In this document: piece by piece, positions 47,286 to 58,700 of the stretch
How positions within the stretch are numbered: position 1 is the first letter of the stretch
How the letters are laid out: every line of letters starts with the position of its first letter
From: Mesorhizobium zhangyense
GTDB taxonomy: Bacteria > Pseudomonadota > Alphaproteobacteria > Rhizobiales > Rhizobiaceae
Direction: 5' to 3'
Assembly: GCF_011045115.1 (NCBI RefSeq)
Contig: NZ_JAAKZG010000010.1
Location: 1 to 64,000 of the forward strand
Length of the DNA stretch: 64,000 bases
The notes under the pieces: generated by a model
Database searches by the model: none
What the model was told of the DNA's origin: nothing
Seen by the model: the letters and a program-made list of their open reading frames with translations, nothing else
Translations under genes and position numbers: made by a program

Positions 47286-48488
47286 TCATTTATTGTCGTT
47301 AATGGGCGGTGGCGGTGGAGACGGCGCTGTCGATCTACCTCCGGATTGACCTGTCTGATCGAGCTTCGCGTTTGCCAGACCTAGGAGTGATCCCGCATAG
47401 GCGCCTGGGGCGGCGATCGCCTTCTCTTTGGCGGCAGAGCCTGCAGCCCAGCCAGCATTGCCGATGCCTGACGCCATGCCGCGCAGGGCAGCCTCCGTGA
47501 GAGAAGCCCCGCCCGCCCGCGCCACGCTCGCGGTCGAGGCACCCTTGGAGGCGGCGCCGGCTCCGAGAAAGGCGCCGCCGGCAGCAAATGTCGCGGCTTG
47601 CGTGCCGTGGCGGATCGCCTCCATGCCTCCGGCGACTGAGGCGCCCTGAACCACTCCCTGCAGGATTGCCGGCACATACATGGCGATAATGAAAACGACC
47701 ACCGAAATGCCAGCGACGGCGAGTGTCGTGATGAACTGGTCAGACGTTGCCGTGGGTGCTTCGGCGAGGCCGAGGAGGACATCGGAGCCAATTCGAGCGA
47801 TCATCACAAGCGCCATGAGCTTCATGCCGACGCTGAACGCATAGATGAGATAGCGGACAGCGAAATCCTTGGTGAAGGAAGAGCCTCCGAGCCCAAGCAT
47901 GATCATGCCGGCGAGTAAGCCGACATACATCTCGACCATGACGGCGATGAAAATCGCGGCGACGAGCGAAAATGAGACGACGACAACGACCATGGCAAAG
48001 ACAGAAGCTATCGCCAACGCATTGTCCTCGAATATCCCGAACCTAGCTTGTTCCGACATTTTTGAGGCAACGCGTATGCCGGCATCGAAAATGTTGGCCG
48101 GTGAGGCGGAACCGCCATCGCCGCCGAGCTGGAACAGGCTGTCCACAACTGCCTTGGCGAAGCCTGGCCCCTGATCGAGGATAAAAGCGAAAAGTCCGAT
48201 GAACATGATCCGCCGCACCAACTCGGCGAACCAGCTGTCTAGCGAGGCGGCATTGATGGCGAGCCATATAGCGGCAATGCCGATCTCAATTCCGGCCAAA
48301 ATCCAAAACAATGACCGTGCGGCATTTATCACGGTCGTCTCCCAGCCCCTGGCCGCCGTAACAACGGAATTCTCAAGCGTCGTCAGAACAGAACCCTGCT
48401 GAGCCAAGGCCGGCATGCTCATAAGCAAGACAGAGCCGATAACAAGAAATGTTAGCTCAAGTCTGCAGGAGCGTCTCAAGACTACCAT
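47286..48488 (-). CDS. trbL: TrbL, polytopic channel protein (VirB6-like)
   Basis: A 400-residue inner-membrane protein with a signal-like N-terminus (FLVIGSVLLMSMPALAQQ), at least five membrane helices between ~60 and 270, and a Gly/Ala-rich cytoplasmic tail (MEAIRHGTQAATFAAGGAFL). The start overlaps the trbK stop by 7 bases. It forms the inner-membrane path for DNA. Confidence 0.94.
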   Translation of the reverse strand: MVVLRRSCRLELTFLVIGSVLLMSMPALAQQGSVLTTLENSVVTAARGWETTVINAARSLFWILAGIEIGIAAIWLAINAASLDSWFAELVRRIMFIGLFAFILDQGPGFAKAVVDSLFQLGGDGGSASPANIFDAGIRVASKMSEQARFGIFEDNALAIASVFAMVVVVVSFSLVAAIFIAVMVEMYVGLLAGMIMLGLGGSSFTKDFAVRYLIYAFSVGMKLMALVMIARIGSDVLLGLAEAPTATSDQFITTLAVAGISVVVFIIAMYVPAILQGVVQGASVAGGMEAIRHGTQAATFAAGGAFLGAGAASKGASTASVARAGGASLTEAALRGMASGIGNAGWAAGSAAKEKAIAAPGAYAGSLLGLANAKLDQTGQSGGRSTAPSPPPPPINDNK

Positions 48489-48709
48489 CGCGGACGCATC
48501 TCTTGCCCGCTGCGGATGTCGCGGTCAGGATCCCCGCCGAAAAAATTTTCCCCGCGCTCGCGTCGTTCGGCCTCCGATGTGGCGGTCGGTGCCGTAGCAG
48601 CTCCAGCCTGCCCTGCCGACTTGGATTGTATGACTATCCCGACGGCGATGCCGGCAGAGAAGGTCATGGCGGCGCCGGCGATTACCAAGATAGCAAGACG
48701 GCCAGTCAC
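48482..48709 (-). CDS. trbK: TrbK, small conjugation/entry-exclusion protein
   Basis: A 75-residue protein with one N-terminal helix (LAILVIAGAAMTFSAGIAVG) and a charged tail (RRERGENFFGGDPDRDIRSG). In related systems TrbK is a small exclusion protein. No lipobox is visible here. Its start overlaps the trbJ stop (ATGA). The tail ends much like that of TrbJ (RDIRxGQxMxPRW), which is noteworthy. Confidence 0.88.
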   Translation of the reverse strand: MTGRLAILVIAGAAMTFSAGIAVGIVIQSKSAGQAGAATAPTATSEAERRERGENFFGGDPDRDIRSGQEMRPRW

Positions 48710-49518
48710 CAGCGTGGCTCCATCGTTTGGCCGCCACGGATATCGCGTATCGGCGCGTTGAAAAACTGCTCACGCCGCGCCTGCGCGAGATCCTTTTCTG
48801 CCTGCTCGGACTGATACCATGTTCCCATCATGGTCATCTGCTGGGAGACGAGCCCTCGCAGTTTCTGCATCTGCGCCACTTGCTGGGCGGCGATCTGATG
48901 GCCGACCTGCAAGGCCTTCATCTGGCCGTCGGTACTCTCCGACATCGAACGCAACTGGGCCATCGTCGATTCCTCGCTTGAAAATTGCTCTGCAGTGAGA
49001 TTGGCAGCCTTCAGCGTGCCAGTGATCGTGTCGCGGTTGGTGTCCGACCAACTCTGGTAGGTCGATGAGAAGGTCGCGCCATCCGGCAGATTTGTCTTGA
49101 AGTCGGCAAAGCTCTGGAAACGCTGCTTCAGGACATCATCAATATTGCCCATCGAAAAGGCGACGCCCTGCCCCTGCGAGACAATGCTCTGTAGCTTGCC
49201 GAGATCACCCTGAACCTGCCCCCAGATATGGTTGGGCAACTGGGCCGTATTCTGGAGCATATTCTCGTAGATTCTGAGCTGGTTCTGGATCTGCTCGGCG
49301 AACTGAGTGATCTGTTTGATCTGGTTGTTGACCTGTTCGGTCGACTTGCCGACGAGGCTGATCAGTTCGGCATTGTTGGCAAGCTGCGTCCATTCCGTCG
49401 CTTGTCCGGTGACACCGCCGGCATGACCTGATGAGGTGAGGCCTGCCGCTGAAATGGCCGCTGCAACAATTACCCCGAACTTTGTAAGGTATTGTTCATG
49501 GAAAAAGCTTCGCGGCAT
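48706..49518 (-). CDS. trbJ: TrbJ, pilus-tip/periplasmic protein (VirB5-like)
   Basis: A 270-residue exported, mostly helical protein with a signal peptide (GVIVAAAISAAGLTSSGHAG) and the family region TQLANNAELISLVGKSTEQV and QIKQITQFAEQIQNQLRIYE. It is thought to be a minor pilus component. It overlaps the trbE end by 23 bases. Confidence 0.94.
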   Translation of the reverse strand: MPRSFFHEQYLTKFGVIVAAAISAAGLTSSGHAGGVTGQATEWTQLANNAELISLVGKSTEQVNNQIKQITQFAEQIQNQLRIYENMLQNTAQLPNHIWGQVQGDLGKLQSIVSQGQGVAFSMGNIDDVLKQRFQSFADFKTNLPDGATFSSTYQSWSDTNRDTITGTLKAANLTAEQFSSEESTMAQLRSMSESTDGQMKALQVGHQIAAQQVAQMQKLRGLVSQQMTMMGTWYQSEQAEKDLAQARREQFFNAPIRDIRGGQTMEPRW

Positions 49519-51946
49519 GGCTTACTCCTCTCTGCTCGAGCCAGTGGGTTGGCCAGTCATGACCATGTTCGCGGTAAAGGTCGCGCACGCGTTTGAGGTC
49601 CTCCTTGCCGGATGCGCCAACGAAGGAGAGCGTGACCGGACCCAATGCCATGTCGAAGAGCCTGCGGCCTTCCGGTGAGGCGACGTAGTATTCGCGTTTG
49701 GGAAGCGCGGTCGTGACGATCTCGATCTGCCGCTCGTTAAAGCCGATGCGCTCGTAGAATTCCCTTGTGCCCGTCTCGCGCGCGGAACCATTTGGCAGGC
49801 AGATCTTGGTCGGACAGCTTTCTTTCAGGACATCGATGATGCCGGAGCGTTCGGCATCTGAAATCGACTGAGTTGCCAGAACGACGGCGCAATTGGCTTT
49901 ACGCAGCACCTTCAGCCATTCCCGGATTTTGTCGCGAAAGACGGGATGACCGAGCATCAACCACGCCTCGTCGAGAATGATGAGGCTGGGCGCACCGGTC
50001 AGGCGCTTCTCGATCCGGCGGAACAGATAGGTGAGCACCGGTACGAGGTTGCGCTCGCCCATGTTCATCAATTCCTCGATCTCGAAAGTCTGGAAGGCGA
50101 CAAGCGACAGAGTATCCTCCTCAGCGTCCAGCAGTTGTCCCATCGGGCCATCGACGGTGTAGTGGTGGAGCGCGTCCTTGACCTCACGCATCTGGACGCC
50201 AGAGACAAAGTCCGAGAGTGAACGGCCCCTGGCTTGTGCCATCAAGCCGATCTGGCGGGAGATGGCGTTGCGATGGTCTGGCGTGATATTCACGCCCTGC
50301 ATCGCCACCAACATCTCGATCCATCCGGTCGCCCAAGCCCGATCGGCATCGCTTGTAAGGTCGCTAAGCGGACAGAAGGCGAGATCATTCCCCTCCCCTT
50401 CCATCTCACCACCGATCTCATAATGGGTGCCGCCTGCTGCCAGCGTCAGCGGCAGCATGGAGCGGCCCTTGTCGAAGGCGAAGATCTGCGCGCCCGCGTA
50501 GCGCCGGAACTGTGCGGCAATCAGCGCAAGAAGTGTCGATTTCCCCGAGCCCGTAGGACCGAAGACAAGCGTGTGACCGACGTCATCGACATGCAGGTTC
50601 AGCCGGAAGGGTGTCGAGCCGCTGGCAACCAGCATTAGGGGCGGTGAGCCGGCCGGATAAAACGGACACGGTGCCGTCGGGCCTCCTGACCAGACCGAGT
50701 TCAGGGGGATGAGATCGGCAAGATTGCGCGTGTTGATCAGCGGCTCTCGTACGTTTGCGTACCAATTGCCCGGCAGCGATCCAAGAAATGCATCCGTGGC
50801 GTTGAGCGTCTCGATCCGCGCGCCAAAACCTTCGGCCTGGATCAACTGGCGCACCGCCTCACATTTCTCCTGAAGACGGGACTGAATCTCGTCGAACAGG
50901 ACGATGACGGGGGTGTAGTAGCCATAGGCCACCAACTGCGAAGAGGCTTCGGCGATGGCGTCTTCGGTTTCCGCCACCATCATCATGGCGTCCTGGTCGG
51001 CCGAGCGGCTCTGCGTCTGGAAGAGTTGGTCGAAGAAGGGGCGCACCTTCTGTTGCCATTTCTTGCGGGTGCGCTCGAGTCTTGCGCGTGCTTCCTGATC
51101 GTCGAGGAAGATGAAGCGTGAGGACCAGCGATAGGTCAGAGGCATGAGATCGAGCGCGTTGAGAATACCCGGCCAGCTCTCGGCCGGCAGGCCGTCTATG
51201 GCGATGATACCGAGAAAGCGATTCTCGACAGTTGGTGTCAGTCCATGCTGGAATTCGGCTGTAGCCAGCCAGTCGAGATACATCGGAATTGCAGGCAGGC
51301 GGATTGGATGGTTCTCGCCAGTGATGCAGAACCGGACGAACTGGAACAGCTCATCATAACGGGCTGCCCGAAATCCACCTCGTTCTTCGGCCTCGCGCGT
51401 AACCATGCGACGGATCGAAAGGACATTCGCGAGATACTGTTCGACCTCTCGAATGGACCTGTCGAAAGTCTGCAGGACCGTGTCGGCATAGGAAGCAGAA
51501 CGGCTTTCAGCGTCGGAGTAGACGTAGCGGGTCAATCCTGTTCGACGTTTCTCCGGAAGCCGATAGGTCAGGATCAAGGCGTGCCTGCTTTCGAAATGTC
51601 CGCTCTCCTGGCTGAAATGAGCCCGTCTTTCGGCGTCGATAGCGCGCGTGGTCGGATCGGGGAAATTGCAATCTCGCTCTGCGGGATATTCTGTCGTCGG
51701 TACGCGAACCGCTTCGACCTGGATCATCCAGCCGGAGCCCAGTCGCGACAGGATGGAATTGATCTGCCTGGAAATTTCGTTGCGCTCGGCATCGGTCGAG
51801 CTTTCGCTGTCAGGGCCGGCGAAGTACCACCCTGCCATCAGACTTCCATCTTTTAGTAGGACCACGCCATTCGCCACCAGGGCGGCATACGGCACAAGAT
51901 CAGCAAAGGAGGGCCCGGTATGCCGGAAGGAACCAAGTGCTGCCAT
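49496..51946 (-). CDS. trbE: TrbE, type IV secretion ATPase (VirB4-like)
   Basis: An 816-residue cytoplasmic/inner-membrane ATPase that drives channel assembly. Walker A is VFGPTGSGKSTLLALIAAQF near residue 465, Walker B is LIILDEAWLMLGH, and ATQSISDAERSGIIDVLKES follows. Length matches Ti TrbE. It begins 13 bases downstream of trbD. Confidence 0.97.
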   Translation of the reverse strand: MAALGSFRHTGPSFADLVPYAALVANGVVLLKDGSLMAGWYFAGPDSESSTDAERNEISRQINSILSRLGSGWMIQVEAVRVPTTEYPAERDCNFPDPTTRAIDAERRAHFSQESGHFESRHALILTYRLPEKRRTGLTRYVYSDAESRSASYADTVLQTFDRSIREVEQYLANVLSIRRMVTREAEERGGFRAARYDELFQFVRFCITGENHPIRLPAIPMYLDWLATAEFQHGLTPTVENRFLGIIAIDGLPAESWPGILNALDLMPLTYRWSSRFIFLDDQEARARLERTRKKWQQKVRPFFDQLFQTQSRSADQDAMMMVAETEDAIAEASSQLVAYGYYTPVIVLFDEIQSRLQEKCEAVRQLIQAEGFGARIETLNATDAFLGSLPGNWYANVREPLINTRNLADLIPLNSVWSGGPTAPCPFYPAGSPPLMLVASGSTPFRLNLHVDDVGHTLVFGPTGSGKSTLLALIAAQFRRYAGAQIFAFDKGRSMLPLTLAAGGTHYEIGGEMEGEGNDLAFCPLSDLTSDADRAWATGWIEMLVAMQGVNITPDHRNAISRQIGLMAQARGRSLSDFVSGVQMREVKDALHHYTVDGPMGQLLDAEEDTLSLVAFQTFEIEELMNMGERNLVPVLTYLFRRIEKRLTGAPSLIILDEAWLMLGHPVFRDKIREWLKVLRKANCAVVLATQSISDAERSGIIDVLKESCPTKICLPNGSARETGTREFYERIGFNERQIEIVTTALPKREYYVASPEGRRLFDMALGPVTLSFVGASGKEDLKRVRDLYREHGHDWPTHWLEQRGVSHAAKLFP

Positions 51947-51959
51947 TTGTGTCCCGCCT

Positions 51960-52259
51960 CTAGAAGCGCCGCCAGGGCGTGGAAGTAGCCCTGTAATAAG
52001 GTCTGTAGGAAATGTGGCGCGCGTAAACCCTGCGCAGTTGCGGATCAGCCTTGGCCATCATGCGCAGGACCGCGACCGCCGCCACCCATACGGCCACACC
52101 CAGCAGTGCTGCATACCAGGTCAACACCACAAAAATCAGGATCGCGGCAGCCAGACCGCTGAGAAGCACCAGCTCGCGATCTGCACCCATCAGGAGGTTT
52201 GGCCTCGACAGCGCGCGATGAATGCGCGAGCGATGGAGCTTCGCTCCTGGCTCACCCAA
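51960..52259 (-). CDS. trbD: TrbD, small inner-membrane protein (VirB3-like)
   Basis: A 99-residue protein with two adjacent helices ([39 protein letters not shown]) and the family tail [20 protein letters not shown]. The start is a TTG at 52259 overlapping the trbC stop, preceded by GGAGGGGAGG, which gives the Ti TrbD length. Longer upstream frames overlap trbC. Confidence 0.9.
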   Translation of the reverse strand: MGEPGAKLHRSRIHRALSRPNLLMGADRELVLLSGLAAAILIFVVLTWYAALLGVAVWVAAVAVLRMMAKADPQLRRVYARHISYRPYYRATSTPWRRF

Positions 52260-52656
52260 GGGACCCCTCCCCTCCCGGACGAACATAAGCATCCGCAATA
52301 TGTTCCGGCGTTTGAGAGCTGCTATTGAGGTTACCGATTGATGCGCCGGTTGCGCCAAACAGCGCAACGATCTGGGTAGCGCCGAGCAAGATACCGGCAA
52401 CGAGCACGACAAACACAAGCCGGCGGGCAAAGTCGTTGAGCTCGCCACCAAAGATCAGCATGCCTCCGGCGACCGCCACCGCCGCAAGCGCGATGAAGCC
52501 GGCCACAGGCCCGGTGATCGACTGCTGTATCTGCTGAAGTGGCGCCTCCCAGGGCAGGCCACCGCCACTTGACGCCAGTGCAGGATCAATCGATCCAACG
52601 CAGACCAGCAGCACGACGGCGCGACCGGCAATGAAGTTATGACGGGTGAGCGACAT
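52252..52656 (-). CDS. trbC: TrbC, conjugative pilin (VirB2-like)
   Basis: A 134-residue pilin precursor: signal region ([22 protein letters not shown], cleavage after ALA), then two hydrophobic helices ([20 protein letters not shown] and [19 protein letters not shown]). TrbC pilins are cyclised by the TraF peptidase after trimming. The ATG at 52656 overlaps the end of trbB by 20 bases. Confidence 0.92.
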   Translation of the reverse strand: MSLTRHNFIAGRAVVLLVCVGSIDPALASSGGGLPWEAPLQQIQQSITGPVAGFIALAAVAVAGGMLIFGGELNDFARRLVFVVLVAGILLGATQIVALFGATGASIGNLNSSSQTPEHIADAYVRPGGEGSLG

Positions 52657-53617
52657 GGCGTTCCTTCTCGACGTGAGGATAGGTTTCGGTTTCGTATTGG
52701 GAGCCGGTGAACCGTTCGACATGAACGATGTCGCGAACACGGCGACCTCTTGCCGTTCGTTCGATCGAGACCACCAGGTCGACAGCCTCGCCGATGACCT
52801 CGCGCATCGGCTGCTGGCTCACTTCTGCCGTGAGTTGCTCGAGGCGGCGCAGTGCCGACACTGCCGTATTCGAATGAATAGTTGTGACACCGCCGGGATG
52901 GCCGGTATTCCAGGCCTTCAACAATGTCAGGGCTGCCCCGTCCCGCACTTCGCCTACGATGATACGGTCCGGCCGAAGCCGCATGGTGCTTTTGAGGAGC
53001 CTCGCCATATCGACAGTGTCGCTCGTACGCAATGCGACAGCGTTTTGCGCAGCGCACTGAATCTCGGCAGTATCCTCAAGGATCACCAGCCTGTCGTCAG
53101 GAGCGGTCCGGACAATCTCGTCTATCACCGCATTGGCAAGCGTTGTCTTGCCGGACCCGGTCCCACCTGAGATGACCACGTTCAGCCGTGAGGCAATGGC
53201 GGTTCGGATGATCGATGCCTGCTTGTCGGTCATAGTCTCCGACTTTATGTAGTCATCGATCCGGATGAGCCTGGAAGCACGGCGGCGAATGGTGAAGACC
53301 GGTGCGGCAACCACCGGTGGCAACAATCCTTCGAAGCGATGCCCGTCGATTGGCAGTTCGCCCGAAATGATCGGACGCCCGTCATCGGCCTCAGAATGCA
53401 GTGCGTGTGCCACGCTACCAATGACGACCTCTGCAGTTGCAGATGCCATCTCACCGGCAAGCGAGATACCGTGGCCAAACCGTTCGATGAACAGCTTTCC
53501 GTCCGGATTGAGCATGATTTCGACAACGGTCGTGTCGTCGAGCGCCATGCAAAGCTGATCGCCAAGCGCTTCCTGAAGCTTTCTGACCAAGCGCGGATGC
53601 GATTTGGGACTGAGCAT
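52637..53617 (-). CDS. trbB: TrbB, type IV secretion ATPase (VirB11-like)
   Basis: A ~326-residue hexameric traffic ATPase. Walker A is [20 protein letters not shown] near residue 150; the Asp box [20 protein letters not shown] and Walker B region [20 protein letters not shown] follow, with His-box text [21 protein letters not shown] chose ATG 53617 ([20 protein letters not shown]) because it matches the family N-terminus; the frame is open to an ATG at 53746, which would add 43 non-conserved residues. It is the first gene of the trb operon. The traI gene that precedes it in Ti plasmids is absent. Confidence 0.95.
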   Translation of the reverse strand: MLSPKSHPRLVRKLQEALGDQLCMALDDTTVVEIMLNPDGKLFIERFGHGISLAGEMASATAEVVIGSVAHALHSEADDGRPIISGELPIDGHRFEGLLPPVVAAPVFTIRRRASRLIRIDDYIKSETMTDKQASIIRTAIASRLNVVISGGTGSGKTTLANAVIDEIVRTAPDDRLVILEDTAEIQCAAQNAVALRTSDTVDMARLLKSTMRLRPDRIIVGEVRDGAALTLLKAWNTGHPGGVTTIHSNTAVSALRRLEQLTAEVSQQPMREVIGEAVDLVVSIERTARGRRVRDIVHVERFTGSQYETETYPHVEKERHVAHPS

Positions 53618-53944
53618 GGCGTCAGGTGAGCGACTGGTTGCCAGAGATGGAACAGTACCCGCGAGGACAAGCAGCGGCGGCGAGGCTGGCTGAGCTACGG
53701 ACAAGGCACTGGTTCGCACGGAGAAAACCAGCGGATTCGTGCTCATTCGAACCGGTAGCAGCGAGAATTTTCATATGGGCCCTCAGCAATGATCTGGTAG
53801 CCAATGGGCATCACCTGGCGCGCGCTGACCACTGATAAATGTGCTAGCGCGGCCGCGATTCCCGTTCTGGCGACGCGTCTTACCGGCCCGCAATCCCCCG
53901 AGGGATTGATGCAAACAGAGGGCTTGTGCGGGTCGCCGAAAATA
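53618..53944. other. Intergenic region ahead of trbB
   Basis: About 330 bases with no supported gene; it may contain the trb promoter, if trbB starts at 53617. I could not find a convincing tra box (an 18-bp dyad like that of Ti plasmids). The frame upstream of trbB remains open to 53746. Confidence 0.35.
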
Positions 53945-54052
53945 CTAGTCCCTAGGGGGCGCCTTAGTGATCCCGCGCTCGATGAACCTTTCGACGATTG
54001 CTGATTTAAGGGCGGAATCGGCGCATTGCTGAATGAGGAAGGCGTAAATCAC
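53945..54052 (-). pseudogene. traH: Truncated traH-like gene
   Basis: Thirty-five codons from a GTG start with an ideal AGGAG site directly after traB encode AFLIQQCADSALKSAIVERF and then IERGITKAPPRD before a stop. The opening resembles the N-terminus of TraH proteins, which follow traB in Ti/Sym plasmids and, from memory, begin with a Cys-Ala-Asp-Pro-Ser-Leu-Lys-type motif. The normal protein is far longer, so this copy is truncated. The translation signals are intact. Confidence 0.5.
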
Positions 54053-54065
54053 GGCAGCTCCTAGT

Positions 54066-55301
54066 TCAGATATTGAAGGCAGTGACGAGACGCACACCGA
54101 AGAGCTTGGCCCATGCGGTGGCGCTGGCCTTCTGGATGTCGACGATCGAGGTGCCACTCGTCCACCAGCCATTGCCCGTAGCCACGATGACGTCCGGCGA
54201 AAGCAGCATCGACTGCAGAGTGGGCCAGAGGATGAGTTGCTCATAGCAGATCAGCGGCGCGATCCTCGTCCCCGCGACCTCGATGACAGGATTGGCGAAG
54301 AAATGTGCGTGGGCACCTCCACCCTGCCCAGTCCACGCACGCCACGGCTGCCACATCGAGACCGGGACCGGCATGCGCTCCCGGTAGAGAACGTGGGCAC
54401 CGTTACCCGAGACTTTTACCATGACATTGTCGTAGCCCCCGCTGTTGAGGACGGCCGCGCCAGCGAGCACAGTAACGGATGTGCCGTGCAGCTCCATGCT
54501 CCAGAGCCGTTCGACGGTCGGCGTCAAAAACCCGAGCGCGCTCTCGGGGAGAACGACCGCTCGGGCGCCCTCGGCCGCTGCATTCTTCACCGTTGCAATC
54601 AGATCACGATGCAGATCGAGCCCAGTCTCTCTTCCGAGGCTTTGCCCCAGTTCGAGATCGATGCCCATCCAGTCTTTCGATAATGGCGGGGCAGTCCACG
54701 TTGCCGCGGACCAACCCCATAAACCTGCCATCACAGCTGCCGCAACTGACCACCGTCTCGTCGTCATCATGAGAAGGACGGCCGCAGCAGCGGCCAGGCC
54801 GAACCAGCCCCACCCCGGAAAGAGAACGCCAGCCGCCGTCAAAGGATGCGCCCAACCGACGATCCCGAAGGGCGGCAGCCCCATCAGCACCGCCGCCAAC
54901 CCGTATCGCATCGCCCTTCTCGCTCCCGGTCGCTTCGTCCAAAGCACTGCGTGAACGATGACAAAGGCGAGTGAAGCCGCGGTCCAGAGAGCCAGGCCCG
55001 GCCAAAGATCTGCGCTGTAGTAATTGACGACGCCTTGCGGTAGGCCACGTGAGGCGGCGAGGAAGTAGGCAACGGAGACGAGAGTCGCGGTGATGCGGGA
55101 AGGCGCGTACGCCCAGAGCACCGGAAAGGCGAGAGAGAGCGGCAGGGTCAGGACATTGCCGCTCCAGGCGATCCCGCCGGTGACGGCAGCCGACGCGACC
55201 AGCACGAGTGCGCGTGCAGTTTCAGGGACCGGTGATGAGGACCGGGCGGGCTTGGCCGAGCAGGCCGGCGCCAGGGATCGGCCCGAAGTATCGTGAGTCA
55301 T
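54066..55301 (-). CDS. traB: TraB, conjugal transfer protein with C-N hydrolase domain
   Basis: A ~411-residue membrane protein: about six helices in the first 200 residues ([40 protein letters not shown]), then a nitrilase-like domain with the catalytic Glu in [14 protein letters not shown] and Cys in [14 protein letters not shown]. The catalytic Lys position reads [15 protein letters not shown], the usual TraB form. In Ti plasmids TraB raises transfer efficiency; its reaction is unknown. ATG 55301 overlaps traF by 80 bases; a GTG nearer the traF stop may be the true start. Confidence 0.88.
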   Translation of the reverse strand: MTHDTSGRSLAPACSAKPARSSSPVPETARALVLVASAAVTGGIAWSGNVLTLPLSLAFPVLWAYAPSRITATLVSVAYFLAASRGLPQGVVNYYSADLWPGLALWTAASLAFVIVHAVLWTKRPGARRAMRYGLAAVLMGLPPFGIVGWAHPLTAAGVLFPGWGWFGLAAAAAVLLMMTTRRWSVAAAVMAGLWGWSAATWTAPPLSKDWMGIDLELGQSLGRETGLDLHRDLIATVKNAAAEGARAVVLPESALGFLTPTVERLWSMELHGTSVTVLAGAAVLNSGGYDNVMVKVSGNGAHVLYRERMPVPVSMWQPWRAWTGQGGGAHAHFFANPVIEVAGTRIAPLICYEQLILWPTLQSMLLSPDVIVATGNGWWTSGTSIVDIQKASATAWAKLFGVRLVTAFNI

Positions 55302-55746
55302 AGGAGCTCGCAAAATCGGAGTGAAGAAAGAGATGCCCTGGCGGGACGACACCGCCGGGATAGGAGGCGAGCGATCGGCCTTCTCCGTCAGTCGGACGCA
55401 AACCCGAATGCGGGAGCGGCGTGCCGCCGACGGCGACGCCAGCACCGATCTCGATCGTCTGACCTTCGATTGCCGCCACGGTCTTGATGAGCGGAGTGAA
55501 GCCCCCCGGGCAGGGGCCGCGCCGGAGGTAGCCGCGCTCGAGCGCCGCCCGGAATTGGGGCGCGTCCGGCGGGCAGATGAAGATCAGATCGCCCACGGCA
55601 ACCGGCCGGTCGAGCTCGATAATGCGCCAGAGCCCAAGCGGATAGCTTGGTGTCAGATTGAGTCGGAAACCGCCGCGCCATCCAATGCCCAGGAGAGCTA
55701 CCGCACCCATTGCCGAAACGGCGATCGCGGCGAAGCGGCGGCTCAT
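55222..55746 (-). CDS. traF: TraF, conjugal transfer signal-peptidase-like protease
   Basis: A 174-residue exported S26-family serine protease that matures and cyclises the TrbC pilin. The signal/anchor is [17 protein letters not shown]; the catalytic Ser lies in [12 protein letters not shown] and Lys in [32 protein letters not shown] is the usual C-terminal motif. The start overlaps the traA stop (ATGA). Confidence 0.95.
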   Translation of the reverse strand: MSRRFAAIAVSAMGAVALLGIGWRGGFRLNLTPSYPLGLWRIIELDRPVAVGDLIFICPPDAPQFRAALERGYLRRGPCPGGFTPLIKTVAAIEGQTIEIGAGVAVGGTPLPHSGLRPTDGEGRSLASYPGGVVPPGHLFLHSDFASSYDSRYFGPIPGAGLLGQARPVLITGP

Positions 55747-58700
55747 TGCTTCAGCACCGGGCTCTGGCGTTGCGAAAGCCTCAGCTCCTCGGTCTGCTTG
55801 AGCGTTGCGGCCGTACGCTCATGGGCGGCAAGTTGCTGGGCGGTGCGCATCACCGGCCAAGCTTCTGCGAGCTTCTGGCGCTCGCCCGGCCGCAGCCCAT
55901 CGGCCGCTTTGTCAAAGAGGCTCCCGGCTGGCTCTCGCGCCGCATTGCTCAACAGAGTCCGCTCGCCGAAGCGCTCAGTGATCGCCTTGTTGAACCCGTC
56001 GATCTCGGCCTTGGCCATCCGGTCGGCGAGCGCGTAGCCGAGAGCAGCGGGAAGATCGTTGCGGTCGATGGCATCGCGCACGCGTTCAAGGACCTGCTTC
56101 GCCGCCTGCGACAGGGCCGGAATTTCGATCGAGACACGCTGGCGCAACGTCCGTTCTTCGGCCTCGATCTTCTGCACCGCTGTCTGGCGCAGCTGCAGAT
56201 ACCGTTCGATGTCGCGCTTCAGCGCCGGGGCGTTGACTTCGGCAATGCGCCGATCCTCGCGCTTGGCCTTGCCGACGAGGAGGCCTACCTTGCCCTTCAG
56301 CGGTCCGATCGAGGCCGGTTCGCTGACCAGCCGCTCCAACGTCGTCCTGGCCGCCGACGGATCGGTCAGCACCGTGTCGAATTTCATCGCCTGGAACGCG
56401 GTTTCGGGATCGGCGAAGACATAGCGGAAGCGGGTCGAGACCGCCTCCCACTGCCTGGCGGCCACCGGATCGGCGCGCAGCTTTTCCTCGACTGTATCGG
56501 AAATGGATTTTGAAAACACCGTGACGCCCTTCACCATCGGCGCGGCCTCCTTGAGCTTCGGGTTTTGACGTGCCGCAACAAGGCCGATGCGCTCGCCGAG
56601 GATCCGCAGACGTAGCGTGAGTTCGGCGAGCCGCCGCTTCTGGCGCAGCGTCCAGTCAATGTTGTTGCGGATAAGCGTCCGAGCGACACGCACGACATTC
56701 AGGCCGCGGTGTTCGGCAAAGCGAAGCGCCTGGCGGTAGAGCGTGCCACGCTCGTAATCGAGCGTCGTTTCCTTGGCGTTGCGCTTGGACAGGATCGGGA
56801 CCAGACCACCGTTCAGGCCGAAGGAACGGCGGCCATAATAGAGTGCGACATCCTCGCGATGGCGGGTCATGGCGACGTAGGTCAGGTGCCGGTCAAGCGA
56901 CAACGTCGCCAGCACCTTCACACGGTCAACGGTCGCGCCCTGGCTTTTGTGGATGGTGGTTGCATAGCCATGATCAATGTTGCGGTAGAAGCGCTGGTCG
57001 ACGTCGACATGATGACGATGTTCGCCCTCACCTGTCTCCACGACGACACGATCGCGTGCGGCTTCGATGACCTTGCCGATCATGCCGTTCTTGACGCCGA
57101 GCGAGGTCTCGTTCTTCAGGAAGACGATCTGGTCGCCGGCGTCGAACAGGCGCATCCCGTCCTCGGTCCGGAAGGCGTGGCCCTCGCCGATGAGGCCGCG
57201 CTCGACCAGCTTCTCGCGCGCCATGGTGTTGAGCATGCGGACGTCACGACGCAGATGGGCGAGGATCAGCGTCGACTTCACAGGATCGTAATCGCGGTTC
57301 CAGTCACCGATCAGATTGCCGACGGCCTGGGCCTTCAGCTCCGAGCCGAACACCCTGCCCTGTGCCCTGTAGGCAGAGATGGCACGGTCGACATTGCCGC
57401 GCGCAAGATCGAGCGAGGCGGCGCGCATCCAGTCCTGGCGCTGGCGGTAGATCGTCTCGAGCTCGGCATAGCCGATGCGCTCGACGATCGCCCGAAACGC
57501 CGCGCCCGCTTCGATCGGCTGCAGCTGCTCCGGATCGCCAATCAGGACCAACTTAGCGCCGGCCTTCGTGGCTGCTTCGACAAACAGCGCCATCTGTTTT
57601 GAGGCCACCATGCCGGCCTCGTCGAGTACGAACACAGTCCTGGCATCGAGCGCCTCCCTACCCTCTTTCCAGCGCAGCTGCCAGGATGCCAGCGTCCGGC
57701 TCTGGATGCCTCCTTCTTTTTCCAATCCCTCGGCCGCTTTGCCGGCCAGCGCTCCGCCGATGACGCGGTAACCGGCCAGTTCCCACGCCTCGCGTGCAGC
57801 TTTCATCATGGTGGTCTTGCCGGCGCCGGCGCGTCCAACGACTGCAGCGATGCGCAACGCTGCCGTGATATGCTCTATGGCGACACGTTGCTCCTGCGAC
57901 AGTCGGGAATGGCGGGCAAAGGCAGCATCCAGGACGCCGCGCTCGACCCGGCAGTCTACCTTTCGCGAAAGCCAGATCGCCCACTTCGCCATCTCCGCTT
58001 CGATCCGGATTAGAGCGCGCGTCGTATAGCGGGCGCGGATCTTCTCGCCGGTCGAAAAGTCGACGCTGTCGCTCTCGATGTGCAGGATCTCCGGGCTCTG
58101 GAGAATGCGCACTAGCAGGTGATGGAAGGTGCCGGGATCGTCGACATAGCGATGCAGGATTTTCGCGATGTCGCGGCCGTCGAAGACGCTCTTTTCCGAC
58201 GACAGCATGTCGATGACGATCTCGGGACGCTGCAGGATTCGGCGGGCATTTTCCTCGCGTTGGGCCTCGAACAGTTCGATCCGATCGAGTGACGGGGACC
58301 ATCCCTGCTCTTCACCCTTGCGCTGGATCGCTTTGGCGCCGACGCCGATATGGACGGTCGGGACGAGATCGATGCCGCGCTCGGCGTAGGAGCGACCATC
58401 GACGCGGATCTCCTGCCCGCCGAGCGCGAGATGCTGGTTCTGCAGGTCGAGCCAGCCGTTGCGCTGCTCCAGGAATTCCTGCTTCTCGCCCGACCAGAGC
58501 CGGTAGACGATTTTGCCCGCCTTGTTGCGAAGGACCTTGCCGTCCTCGCCGATCACCGCGACCTTCTTGGCGCCGAAACCGGTCTCGGTCAGCGGCCGCA
58601 GGGTAGTCATCAGGTGAACATGGGGATTGCCGGGTTCGTCGTGATAGACCCAGTCGGCAACCTGGCCGCGCGCCAGTACCTGCTCGGCCACGAACTGCCG

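Noticed and set aside
53747..53944. Search for a Ti-type tra box ahead of trbB
   Set aside because: Only a short AATGTGCTAGC-like half match was seen; not enough symmetry to report as a site.
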